Assembly (NCBI GenBank): GCA_021464245.1
Contig: JADCRB010000067.1
Location: 952,010 to 1,016,009 of the forward strand
DNA: 64,000 nucleotides
Source: Carallia brachiata
Lineage: Eukaryota; Streptophyta; Magnoliopsida; Malpighiales; Rhizophoraceae
Direction: 5' to 3'
Shown here one piece after another: positions 1-11,532 of this stretch (the first letter of the stretch is position 1; every line of letters begins with the position of its first letter). The translations under genes and the position numbers were made by a program. The notes beneath the pieces were generated by a model. The model was given only the letters and a program-made list of their open reading frames with translations. It was not told where the DNA came from and searched no databases.

Positions 1-1594
1 TTGAGCCAGCAGAGCGCTACGTATGCAGAATATTCGATTCCACATCGGCAATATTGATGTGGGTAGCATAAGATAACAGCCCTTTTTCTTTTTATTCAGT
101 CTTCTGTCTAACAAAGCGCTGCACAAAGGCTAGACATGATTGCTCGATTGGCGGGCCCGACGTGGTGGGTCCTATGTTATTTTATGGTGGATCGAGCCCA
201 CGTGACCACATCGCCAAATTTTTAGTTACTTTCGTACGCCCCTGCTCGCCCTTCTTTAACCATTATTACTTTGTTACTTTGGGCCTAGAGTATACCAAAA
301 AAATTATTTAAATGATATTTATATTATAATAATAAATATATTTTATATAAATATAATTAAAATATATGAATAAAAAATAGTAATATTTTTTATTTGACAT
401 TTTATTATTGTAATTTTATAAAATATATTAACATTAAAATATGAATAATATGTAAATAATTTTTTGTATGCATATAAATATTTATTGTATTACTTTCTTT
501 GTTTAAAAAAACTTATTATTATTACTATTATCATTATTATTAAAATTCCGCCACAAAGATATAGAAAAGAGGATCAGAGGACGCGGGTTAATTAGGAACT
601 TAGGTTCTAAATATTTTCATTAATATTTTTTAATAAAAAATTGATAATATACATAAAGTAAAATTTAATATGTATACTTTGATAGTTATATGCACAGTGT
701 ATTATAATTATATACACATTTTATATTAATTATATATACATGATATTTTGTTCAAACCAATTAAATTGTGTATATGGTTTCCGTAACTTTACATAATTTT
801 GGTTAACTCTTGATACAGCAATACCGTTATTTTATTTTCTATTTTTTTCTTGCTTGCTTTTGGATGGAATACATTGGTGATGGTAATTTAAAAACGGTTA
901 ATCGTAAAAAACATCGAATCGCATATTTATGTTGCGCAGGGCACACTCGCGCAGATAACTCTGCAATTTTTCTGTTGCTGGGGTGCACATACGTACGGAA
1001 CAATGAAAAACAATAAATAAATAAGTATAGGTGGGCACGGCTATGAATCATAATATTACTTTGACCCCAAAAAGAATGATAATATTACGGCCTATCTGTG
1101 CCAGATATTCGGCCAGAAATGGGAAAAAATGGGCAAGTGAGAGCGCAACTAAAGTGCAGGCTATCATGGTCCTCACGTGGTAGTGCTAACTCGGTAATTT
1201 GTCTCGTCTACTTTGGCCACCCTACGAACTTGGACCACGGTGTGGATGCTCTCCATAAAAAAAGGTATATGAAGCCACATTGTAGTCTACTTTCAAAAGA
1301 AAAAAGAAATTTAGGAACATTTTGCTTTCAGGACCGTAAAAGAAATTTGGTTCCTATAATTAGGATTATGGAGAAAAGCAAAGCTGTGCCCCCCTAACCC
1401 GTCGATTCTACGCCTCCTCCTTTGCTATTTCGATGATGCGTGCGTATAGCAACTTCCACTAAGGCAAGAAGAAATGCAAAGAATTTAGAAGTATTTGTTT
1501 GGAAAGGACAGGGACGGATGTAGAGAGTGCTCACGGGAGCCAAATGCCCCATGACTTGGTGACTTTTATTTAAATGTTTTTTACACAAAACATA
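1..1594. other. AT-rich spacer, no gene seen
   Basis: Low-complexity A+T-rich DNA, especially 300-560 and 600-760, with a more balanced stretch from about 1080 to 1590. The short open frames here show no family resemblance and no splice-compatible neighbours. I see nothing else to annotate. Confidence 0.6.
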
Positions 1595-1885
1595 TCAAGT
1601 CGTCTGTTTGGTCCAGTGAAACGGGCGTTTTGACTTATCCACTGCTTCCCTAAACTTTTTGTTCCAGTCTCTTATTTCAGAACCCAGATTTTCGTCACCA
1701 AGTGAGCAATGAACACCCTTCGTTAAATGCCTGATGACCTCACTTACAGCACCAACTATTGCTACAGATGACTCGGCCTTTGCATTACGAGCAAGACAGG
1801 TGGTAACCTCAAGAATGTTGAGCTGCATGTCCGGTTGTTTAAGGACATGCTTGTGATCAAGATGCTTAATCAGAATAGACAACAA
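1595..1885 (-). pseudogene. Exon fragment of a SEMI-ROLLED LEAF2 / EFR3-like ARM-repeat gene
   Basis: The minus-strand open frame contains the string IKHLDHKHVLKQPDMQLNI, then SSVAIVGAVSEVIRHL and GVHCSLGDENLG, ending with NKKFREAVD. I recognise this as an internal exon of the plant SRL2/EFR3-like family: large alpha-helical proteins thought to scaffold PI4-kinase at the plasma membrane and linked in rice to leaf rolling. Full members are several hundred residues, and only about 85 are present. After EAVD the frame runs into unrelated residues and a stop. The base context there (GGATAAGTC) looks like a splice donor whose G became A. No flanking exons were found on either side within 2 kb. It is most likely a dispersed gene fragment. 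An unrecognised distant exon of a live gene is the less likely alternative. Confidence 0.6.
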
Positions 1886-2120
1886 AACATGTGTATTTTG
1901 CCCTTATAACATTAAAAAAAATTGTTAGGGACTCATTGTCAAACCATATTGAAAATTGAAGGATCATAGCAGTGGCAAATGAGTTGGGATGTTACCAGAA
2001 TTATCCATTATTGTCAGCCCCGAGTTCAAGACCTAACGAGCTACCATTTTTGCTTTTTTTTTTAGGCCAAATACCTCCTTTCTTTTTAGTGTTTCATTAC
2101 ATGAACATATAATTTTTTCC

Positions 2121-2624
2121 AGAAATATGCATTTATTTAGTCCTAAATCTTTAATTTTTTTTATTTAAGTTTTAAACCTTTTTGAGATTTCATTTCAGTT
2201 CTAAACCTTTTGATTTTGCTACAAATCAGTCCTTCCGTTAATCAAACCGTTAAAAATTACTGTTGACTAACAAAATTTTTTTTAAAAAGGTAAAATATAT
2301 TATTTAAATTTTTTTTTGTTATTAAATGCTTATATTTTACTCTCAAATAGTAACATGTAAGTTGAGATTTTAGATTTTTTTATTTTATTTTTATTTTTTT
2401 TAAAATTACACAACGTATTTCTGTTAACTGATGAATTAAAATAGTGTATTTTACCTTTTTAAAAAAAATTTTATTAGTCAACAGTAATTTTTAACAGTTT
2501 GACTAACAGAAGGACTGATTTGGAGTAAAATCAATAGATTTGAAAATGAAATGAAATCTCAAAAAGATTTAAAACTTAAATGAAAAAAAATCTGAAGGTT
2601 TAGGATTAAATAAATGTATATCCC
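2121..2624. mobile_element. 504-bp foldback (MITE-like) element with 9-bp target duplication
   Basis: The two arms (about 2121-2300 and 2450-2624) are imperfect inverted complements: the left end reads ATATGCATTTATTTAGTCC and the complement of the right end reads ATATACATTTATTTAATCC. The arms stay paired for roughly 170 bases around an AT-rich loop. Both sides are flanked by the direct repeat ATTTTTTCC (2112-2120 and 2625-2633). A 9-bp duplication plus long inverted repeats fits a Mutator-type foldback element, although the AT-rich duplication could arise by chance. No coding capacity is present. Confidence 0.65.
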
Positions 2625-2633
2625 ATTTTTTCC

Positions 2634-4757
2634 TACTACATCTACACATATTTTTTTGTACAACCACGAGCTTTTTTTGTGCAATTACAACATGAAAATG
2701 TAAAACGAAAAAATAGTAATACTTTTTATATCACTTTTTATCGTTGCGGTTATATAAAAAACGCTTGTAATTACAAAAAAAAAAAAACACATATAAACAC
2801 AATAAAAAAAATTATATGCCTACTAAATTTTTCCCTTCTTTTTATTGTTGCCTACACAAGACCGAATGAGTTACCATTTTTGCTTTTTTTTTAAGCCAAA
2901 TATCTCATTTCTTTTTATTGTTGCCTTCTGAGAAGACAAAGGGTTTAGTAGCTGATGCCGTTCTTGTTTGCTTGAAAAATAAATACTTTTTTTTTTCCTT
3001 AATAAAACTTAGTTTCTTTTTTATTTTTTTATAACTACTTTTTATATAAACACATTTATTTCTCATAAAATTAACTTTAATTTTATCAATTATAATAATT
3101 ACACAAAAAAAAATTTATAATAAATTTCATAAAAAATCTATTATACAATTAAACGAGAGATAAATGATTAAATGATTGAATTATTATTTATATATAAAAT
3201 ACATATAATTGTATAAAAAATATAAAGATAGTTTTAAAATATTAATATTTATAAAATATAATTATAATTTTTATTACTCAAAATAATTATTATAAATTTT
3301 TATTTTTAATCATACAAATTAATTTATTATTATTTTTCTTTTCGATCCGTCTCTGGGAAAGGACAATTATTGCCATTCTATCGTCATCGCTAAAGGGATA
3401 ACATTACTAAGGCGTAATTCTCAATCATTTCAGGTGACACATCTCCTCAAATTCTACATAGCTAAATAAGAATAATTCTAGTGAAGGATTGACTTTTTTT
3501 ATTTAAATTTTTTTAAATTTAAACCAATTAGATAAAAATAATTTTAGTGAAGAATTGATTTTTGTTTTTTTACATTTAAACCAATTAGTTAGAAAAATTA
3601 AAATAATTAGAAATATTAAATATTTAAATTTTTAATCTCTTTTTTATTAATATAATACTAATATTATTTGAACTATAAAACCACGACAAGGATTGAAGTT
3701 CTCACGAAGTTATTACCTTCCTTCTTCCGCCACATTGGAATCCCTCTGGTTTTCAATATTCCCATTGATCACACACTTTGACGGAACATTAGAGTCAAAA
3801 TCTAATCTAAATTTTGGCGGGCGAGAATAAAACTATTGGGGAATTGGTGGAGAGTCAATGCTCGATTGCAACCAGGCCACTGGCTATGGCCCCAGTAAGT
3901 TTAACCTCTTATCCGGTTAATAGCAGCATAAAGTAGGACAAAAGGATCATGGAAACAAATGGTTGATCGTGAGTCTTGTCCTCCGCACAGAGAGACGGGC
4001 ATAGCCATTTGTTCTTCCATCTGCTTTTGGGGCAGGTCTAAAGTTGATTTTCACAAACAAAAAGAGGGAAAATAGAGATGTTAACCTAAATAAGGACCTC
4101 ACATAGTGGGGTTGCACTCATTAGTCAAAAAGGTTAAGGGGCTGATTTGTTTTGGTCAAGTCTGGGAAAATTTTATTCATTCAAGGTGAGGAGAATGGCA
4201 TTTGCTCAAATTTAAAATAAAATAAAATAAAAATTGGTGAGGAGAATCGCAGATGCCACAAAAAAAAAAAATTAACCCATTAGGCTGGGCCTATTAAGAT
4301 GAACAATGGGCCTGTCCACAGAAACAAAGGCCTACATGGCCTATAGCCCGTAACCAGCCCAGGAACCGGCAATAAGCCCTCATGGCCTATAGCCCATAAT
4401 CCAGCTGATGTCCAATGATTTAGTCTAGCCAACATAGTGTTTTTTTTTTTTTTTTTTTTTTTGAAGAATATAGTCTAGCCAACATAGTTAAACTAAACAG
4501 ATTTAGGCTTTAGATTTTTTCATTTTGTCACGTTTTATCTAGCTTCTAGTTGAATTGCTCGTAAATCATATTTTAAAGTAGGATTTACATAAAATCACTC
4601 GTTATTCCAAGGCATGCCAGTTTACAATAATGTCTCACAAATATATAGAATTAAGTAGTTTTACAAATGGGTGAAAAAAAATCGAAAGACTGAATAAAGA
4701 GAAGAAGGGACCCAAAAAAAAAAAAAAAAACAAACAAACAGGATTGAGATCAATTAG
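2634..4757. other. AT-rich spacer downstream of the FATB-like gene
   Basis: Mostly A/T-rich DNA. At 3480-3600 there is an imperfect local duplication of about 70 bases, in which the phrase TTTAAACCAATTAG recurs twice. A poly-T insertion stub at 4421-4488 is listed separately. No coding exon was recognised. Confidence 0.5.
4421..4488. repeat. Poly-T stub flanked by an 18-bp direct repeat
   Basis: An 18-base direct repeat beginning TAGTCTAGCC (4421-4438 and 4471-4488) brackets about 32 bases that are almost entirely T, followed by GAAGAATA. This is the footprint expected of a reverse-transcribed poly(A) tail inserted with target-site duplication on the minus strand, with virtually no element body. 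Confidence 0.6.
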
Positions 4758-5404
4758 TCATAAAGTTGATTTTTGTGTAGGTTTAGATTGCCATTCTGTT
4801 CTTGCTCGAACTATCTCGGCCTTGTCAGCTTGCATTCGGAGGAGGTGCGTATATTCCAAGTCAGCCTTCCGATTACTGGAGTTATTGTTGGAAGAATCCT
4901 GTGTCTCTGTGGTGCTCGTCATGGACTCCAGCAAATTCGATTGTCGACACTCCCGCCGATACTCGAGAGTCATGCTGGTCATGTTGTAATCTTCCAGTAC
5001 ATTCATCGGCACACTCTAATCACAACATATCACAAAATTAAGGTGCCATAAACAGTTTTGATGCTCACTTTATTTGGAAGTCTATTTTTTGTTAATATAT
5101 TTAAATTGAAACTCGCATTTTGTGGGAACTTGAGGCATTAAAGATTTTCAACTCAGAATATTCTAAAAAATGAAATAGATAGGTTGTCGCAATAGTCAAC
5201 CTCTTTTCTTTTTCATTCCAATTCATTTTAAAAAAAAAATGGTGGGATCTGTGGCCCCTCCTATTTCAAGGTAGCAAAAAATCATCTGTGACCATTTATT
5301 CTCACCCTTTCAAAAATTGAATTTCATACTTGGACTCTTGACATGGTATATATGAAATTTTATTAAGCCAACGTGGCAGATATGCTATCTTGAGTTCAAA
5401 GAAA

Positions 5405-5438
<34 letters not shown>

Positions 5439-7764
5439 TTGAACTCTTCAGAAAATTGCCTAATTTTTGGATGCAAATAGAAAAATACCTCCAAAATCCA
5501 TCCAATGTATTTGACATTGTTTACGTGCTGATTGGCATCCATGTCACTCCATCTTGGCTGCGTCAAGGAGGCAAATTTATTATTATTTTTTTTTAAAAAA
5601 AAACTTTAAATGAATACATGGAGGCAAAGCATGAAAAGAAGGGAATCAGCTAAGAATTGGGATTTAAATAATTTGTGACGCTTACTTCTAAACCAGATCG
5701 CATCCTCTCAGCAGTTCCATCCGTAAGCTTATTGATCTTTTCAACGTCGTTCTTTTCCGTGGGAATTGCAACCCTGTTTAAGTAGAATGGCAGCAATTCT
5801 TGCCTGACTTGGTCCGGAATTTTGGATAGTTTCCTTGTCTCTCTGTTCATGATCACCCATGTGCTGCAATGGATTTAAAAGGAGTTTTAAGTACCAAAAA
5901 ATTAAGTACACCAAGTTTTGAGAGAACGTTGGTTTATGTTAACGAGATGCTGCACCTTGTAGCTCTTGTGATGATCTCTTGTGTTTTGTAGTCTCGGATT
6001 ATCCAGTCCCTACGCATCCCATTCTTCCCTGATGCGTCAACCCAAGTATCGATCTCCACAACATCTCCCCTGTTGCATTTAATTTTGTGCAATTGGTTTG
6101 TTCTAGAATAAGTCAACAGTAACGGAAAGAAAAAGGCCAATTCTCACTTGTCGATCGATTTGATTGTTTATCATATCTCTAAAAATGTGCTTTTGCCTGC
6201 AATGCTATATTCTCATCCATTGATCCATACTAGAGTAAACTATGATCAACCAGACTTTAATTTTAAGTGGTCGTTAAAGCAAAAATGCAAAACTCTTGGG
6301 GAAGGTTGCCAGACCAACCTTGGAACAGATTCTTGTTCAGGCCAATCTTTTGGTTAGGCTCAAGCGGGGCTTGCTTGAGCATGACCTGTTAAGTCTATTT
6401 ATCTAAACTATAAATTGATTTTTTTTAATTTTTTCTTTTATAATATTTGGGTCGGTTGGATTGAGCCCAATAGGAACAGAAAATTTAAGCCTGACCCAGT
6501 CACGAAACATGCTCGACATCAGCTTGGGTAGGCGTTGGATATGTATTATTATTCATTAAAATGGAATGGGAATTTTTTTTTTGGTTAAAATGGAAGGCTA
6601 CAGCCTATAAAGAGTTACCCACAATAAACAAAACTAGGGGCCACCTCGTCCAAAAAATACTTACTAAGAGGGATGGAAATTAACTATCGAGCTTAGCTCT
6701 ATAGAGCTTGGCCATCTAAGTCTCTTTTAAAGGGAGAGTTTGGGGATTGGAATAAAATTTAAATTCCGCTCTTTAAAAAATATTTATTAGATAAATTCTA
6801 AGATTTTGTTCTTAAAGTGCAGTGTATATTTTATCTTTTTTTCTAACAACTAATAAACTAACTAAAAAAAGATGAAAGTCCCGTAAGAGACATCTCATAA
6901 TTAGAGTATAGAATTTTATTTTAGAAATTTTAAATTCAAATCCTGTGAAGGGATTGATGAAATTTTATGGGAGAGGAAAGAAAGATACTGTAATGTAACT
7001 TATGGAAGAAGACACATTTTAATTGAAAAAAAATTAAAATTACTAACCATCGACGATTTTTAATGTCAAAAAAAAGAAAGGAAATTTACCAGCAGCTGTA
7101 ACTCTGCACTTGAATATGGATTCGGGTAACAACCCAGATGAGTTTCCTGAGGCTCATCTCTCTGGTAGCACCAAATCCATCTCCGGCCAGCCCAGAACTG
7201 GAAACATGGTTGAGCGCAGTTTCCTGCAGTCATTTGAAGTATAAATCCCAATTAGACCAGGGAAATTTCAAGCAGGTCCCATGGTCCGGAAACTATTTTG
7301 AAAGAGATTAGGTAAGCAGATAGAAAACGATTGGAAAGAAAACTGACCTGAAGGAGATTCATCAATGTCTCCATGGTGGCAGTTTTGTCTGGTCCAATCT
7401 CATAAGACCTTATAATGAAAGTCTGCCTATAGACCAGCCTATCCTCCACAAACCTTCCAAGCAAATGTGAGCGAATAGGTTCATGAAAATTGGTGTCTAC
7501 TACCAATGCAGCATTCTTCATTCCTTTATATGCAATCTCATCAACACAAGTCCCGTTCACCTTTTTTCCATTGATCATACCTACGCAGTGAGCATTATCA
7601 GCACTTGATATCACATGAAAGGTTTTCTTTTTCGTTGCAATCAGGTTCCGCGTAGAAGAAAATCCCACCCCGGAAAAGGCCGCTGTCCCATTATTTCTAT
7701 CTACTTTGTGGGAATTTCCAGGAAAGTATAATCTAACATTGCTTGTCGCTGCCATTGATGTCAT
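4758..7764 (-). CDS. FATB-like acyl-ACP thioesterase (plastid), six exons
   Basis: Hydrolyses acyl-ACP in the plastid stroma to release free fatty acids from de novo synthesis. The exons on the minus strand are 7764-7348, 7223-7090, 6069-5956, 5863-5686, 5557-5489 and 5015-4758. All junctions are GT-AG, phases agree, and they give 389 residues. Residues 1 to about 60 resemble a chloroplast transit peptide. The hotdog domain begins near RQTFIIRSYEIGPDKTA. The catalytic set known for plant Fat enzymes is present: Asp288, Asn290 and His292 in DANQHVNN (the 69-nt exon 5) and Glu326-Cys327 in YRREC. The hydrophobic helix between transit peptide and catalytic domain in typical FATB (about 415 aa) is missing, so the protein is shorter. 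The start is the first Met in frame; a second lies three codons on. Substrate chain length cannot be read from the sequence. FATA is less likely because of the KNGMRRDW motif. Confidence 0.9.
5407..5435. repeat. (AAT)n microsatellite in FATB-like intron 5
   Basis: About ten AAT units lie in the intron between the short DANQHVNN exon and the last exon of the thioesterase gene. Confidence 0.85.
6556..6595. repeat. Poly-T stub with 11-bp direct repeats
   Basis: The direct repeat TTAAAATGGAA (6556-6566 and 6585-6595) flanks 18 bases: TGGGAA, ten T and GG. The insertion lies in the long second intron of the FATB-like gene and has the same architecture as the other stubs in this window. Confidence 0.5.
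6884..7022 (+). repeat. SINE-like dispersed repeat, copy 1 (FATB-like intron 2)
   Basis: The stretch starting AGTCCCGTAAGAGACATCTC and continuing through ATTAGAGTATAGAATTTTATT to AAATTCAAATCCTGTG closely resembles 10323-10478. The central ATTCAAATCC resembles a tRNA B box, and the copy is followed by an A-rich tail. This suggests a tRNA-derived SINE. Exact ends were not determined. Confidence 0.4.
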
Positions 7765-8499
7765 GGCTAAGCGATCATTCGTTTAATATGAAATGTATAA
7801 GAACCCCACAATTCTCAACAGGAAAGAGGCGAAGCGTGTAGCTGAGGTTGCTCTCTACAGGAGATAAAATCAACTTTCAAGTAATAGTTGGTTCTAACAA
7901 CTTATTAAAAAGGACAGTACAAAGCCAAAGAAAAAGAATGGAAACAAGAATGCAAAAGGGGTTTCTATTAGAACGAGAAGGCATAATTGGATTTAAAAGA
8001 GATGGATTTTTAATTTGCAGCTCAACCACTTCAATGGGTAGGAGAGAAATTGCACAGGAATCTAAACGTTTGTCCCACACGCAAACATATAGGGATTTGG
8101 GCGGTGTTGTTTTCATGGTTTACGGGGTGTTAGTTATATATAGTATCTTGGATGATAGCAGTGACCGATGGTGGATTCTGCGATTGATATGTGGCTTTTG
8201 TGCTAGAAAAAGGGGATACCTTTGAAAGATATCAGTGAAAGAAAATTTTCACTCTGAATTACCAGGCTGACTTGCCAAATAATATGGTTATATTTTATCT
8301 AAACATTCTCTTTATTTAAAAAAATTAATTTTATATATACTTAATATAATCAAAAATATACTTAGCATTATCCAAAATTTAAATTAAAAAAAAAATTGTG
8401 CTAAAGCAGCACAAAAAGCCATCTACTTTACTATAGATTCAACTTAATGGAGACATGGACACAAAAAAAAAAAAAAAAAAAGATTTGGTTGGGATGGAT
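7765..8499. other. 5' flank of the FATB-like gene
   Basis: Probable leader and promoter of the minus-strand thioesterase. On the minus strand a TATATATAA string lies at about 8131-8140, some 370 bases before the ATG. If used, this implies a leader of about 330 bases. A poly-A run sits at 8463-8480. The open frame at 7848-8225 on the other strand has no recognisable similarity. Confidence 0.35.
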
Positions 8500-9558
8500 C
8501 AAGGTTATTAGAATCAAATCAGACCGATCAATACAACTAAAAAAATCAAGAACCGGTCTTATATCTAGTTCGGTTCACTTCTTAAAACTAGATGATCTAA
8601 GAATCGATTAAAAATTGGTGAGCCGGACTGGTTCAACTATAAACCGATAAAACTGGTCACGATTTCACCTATCGATTAGTTATTTGTTGATGCTGCCACT
8701 TTGGCAAAAATAGAACTTGAGTCCAAGTAGACTTAAACTCCTCTGCTCAAAGCCAATAAGAGAGTTATCATTACTCCATCAACTCTAATTTAGTAATAAC
8801 ATGACAAATAATATATATATTAGTATGTTGTGTATTGTGCCTTTTTTTTTTTTCTCCCTAAAAATCCTATATCTCAAGGAAAATAACTCAAAAAAAAATA
8901 CAAAACATTACGTGTTTAATTTTTTTAATGTAGAAAATTTGCTGAGATTAAAATATTTTTACATAAATTACTTTAAAATAAAACATATCATTATAATATA
9001 CTTTATACTTTAATTTTTGACATAAATTAATTACTTCCACAAAATAAACATTTTGCTAATTTTATCAAAAATTTATAATTTAGAATCTTTATTTATTAGT
9101 GTATTCATTTTTAACAAATGAAAATCAATACATTAATTTAAAATAAAAGATACAAATGAGAATATACTTTGTCCTTAATTAAAAGAATTAATTTAGTTGT
9201 CTCTATAAATACATTATATTAATAATCTTGACACGTATTAAATTATTTTAAATTACATTGTTCTTAATTATTTGCCTCTATACTATATTACTTAATTTTT
9301 TAATATTATCGTTATTAAATTAGAAATTACATATAATTAACATTTTCAAATATAATCTTATAATATATATAATACTTATATTTTATATATTTTCACATTT
9401 TACCTCTCCATATTTTTATATAATGTACATAGATATTAAAGTTTTTTTATATATTTAATATTAAATACTGATTTTATCTGTTTAACTATAGTTATACTAA
9501 TTGAATCTTAAACTTTTGAATAATTTAGTGTAATAATCGCTTCGGTTATTAAAACCTT
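8500..9558. mobile_element. Non-autonomous TIR element (family with 9-bp duplications), copy E
   Basis: The left end reads CAAGGTTATTAGAATCAAAT and the complement of the right end reads AAGGTTTTAATAACCGAAGC, giving imperfect terminal inverted repeats. The near-identical 9-mers GGGATGGAT (8491-8499) and GGGATAGAT (9559-9567) flank the element. Its first 200 bases hold the accggtc / ggttcaac phrases shared with the elements at 22.4, 29.3, 31.2 and 51.3 kb. The interior is A/T rich with no transposase. The 9-bp duplication points to a Mutator-like origin. Confidence 0.55.
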
Positions 9559-9567
9559 GGGATAGAT

Positions 9568-11532
9568 ACGAAAAAACTTGCCCCTTAAGGTAAAATGGAA
9601 ATTACTTTCTAAAGAATTGCACCAGATGGTCGACTTCTGCGTGGGCAATTGAAAATTCTAAAGGAAATTGGACATTGTTTTAGTGCTTATTATATCCACG
9701 ACAAGTCGGCAGCATCAACTTGAGTTTCCCACTGGCTGTATGCTAATCCACAGCCTCTCCACTATTGGTTATAACGGCAATACACTGATCAATATCGTTT
9801 TATCATTCCGGAATGCCGGATTATCCTCTTTTTGCTACCTAATATTAGTTCAAGATGGGTGGGGCGCACGAACACTCGGCGTTTAATAAGCAGCCTCGAG
9901 ATTTCATGTTTTCAATAGATAATGACCTGTAATGCAGGAGAATCAAATTTTGGTCTTTTGCTTTTTATTATTATTATTATTATTATTTTCTTCCTACGGG
10001 TTCTCTTTCGTCTTTCCAGGAAAAAAGGCGTTGGAAAAAGGACTTAATTGATGTTTGTCCTAGTTTCTGCCTTATAATTATAACTCGACTTTTATGTTGT
10101 GTTTAGATTGAGAGGAAATATATAAAAGGAAAGAAATGAGAAAGAAAGTGACGTTTAAAATAAGTTATTCGGATAAATAGAAAAATATGGAGAAAGCAAG
10201 TTAAATGATAATTTATGAGAGAAAAAGTTATGAGAAAAATAAATTGTTTGGATAAGTAGAGAAAGTATAAAGAATGATAATGTAGAAAAAATATGATGAT
10301 TTATTGATAGGATAATAATTATAGTCCCTCAAGAGACACCTCAATGGTTAGAGTTTAAAATTTTTATTTTAAAAGTCTTGAATTCAAATTTTAGAAAAAG
10401 AGGGGTGAGATTTTATAGAAGGGGAGGGATATTTCTATTGTGTAACTCATAATCTAATAGATCTCTTAATAGATAATAAAAAAAAAATAAATTACTTTTC
10501 TATTGATAGAGTAATAATATAGAGTAATAATTATAACAATTATTAGAAAAATAATTCATTCCTTACTTAAGGAAAGCAAAAAAAACAAGCCATTTCCTCT
10601 GGAGCCCAATTGAGCGAAGAAATGGCTTGCATTATAATGTCTTGGGCCAATAAAGTTTTTCGAAATGGGCAGGCTCATGGTTGTTCCTTGGGTTTGAGCT
10701 CGATGTGCAAGAGGGGTAGGCCTATCTCAATGTACCATTTGGTCCTCACAAGCCTTTCACTTTCGTCTGGATCTTTCCGCCCACACACCACCTGGAAAAA
10801 AAAAAAAAAAAACAAAAAAGAAGCTTGGTCCTGATAATTTGCAGTTCACCCTCTCGGCGATGGCACGTATCGACCTCTTACCTAAAAAACATGAACACGT
10901 GGCTCTTTCCCTTGTTCTATTTCTACCCATAATTATTATAGAACAGATAAGTGGATGGGAATTAGTGGATGGAGGTAAATAGAAAATTTTATTTATATAA
11001 TTAATTTATTTATTTATATAATTAAACGTTAAATTATTGTAATAAAATTTAAAAATATTTTTTTATATTTTTTTATTATAAAAATTAAATATTTTATTAT
11101 ACAAATAATTTATTTAATTACAAAAAAAATTTTCACATCTATTTTCCGTACATCAATTCCACACACGTAACAGTATTTTAATTATTATCTATTATAAATT
11201 GGTATAATCAACATCTCACCACTGGACGGTGCTAAAGCTAAGTTCGACGCGTTTAAGGCAGAATCCGATGCCGGTCCTCTTATTGCCACGTGTCCTTAGC
11301 TCGTCAATGTATGTGGCCCTCTTACCCTTAACAAGCCACCCAACTGAAATTACGTTTCTTGGTTTGCCTTAGCATTTCCAAACTACCAAACCGCTTTCCC
11401 ATTTGTCATTAATTCAATCAAAGACCCCCTCCACTTTACTCATCTTCCAGTTTAAGCAGCCTTCCTTGTAGCAGTTTTTTGACTTGTTTTCCACGAGAAA
11501 ACAGCAAAGAAAGAAGAAGAAGAAGAGGAAAT
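9568..11532. other. Spacer upstream of the HVA22-like gene
   Basis: Contains a purine-rich stretch (10100-10290) with recurring GAGAAAG-type words, the second SINE-like copy, and a GC-richer block at 11220-11470 that is probably the HVA22 promoter and leader. No coding exon was recognised. Confidence 0.4.
10323..10478 (+). repeat. SINE-like dispersed repeat, copy 2
   Basis: Matches 6884-7022 through AGTCCCTCAAGAGACACCTC, TGGTTAGAGTTTAAAATTTT and TTGAATTCAAATTTTAG, and ends in an A-rich tail. Phrases resembling TATTGATAG..TAATAAT occur on both sides (about 10300 and 10500) and may be the target duplication. Confidence 0.4.

Noticed and set aside
7848..8225. 125-codon plus-strand open frame upstream of the FATB-like gene
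   Set aside because: No recognisable family, overlaps the likely promoter and leader of the minus-strand gene, and contains no splice-supported partner.
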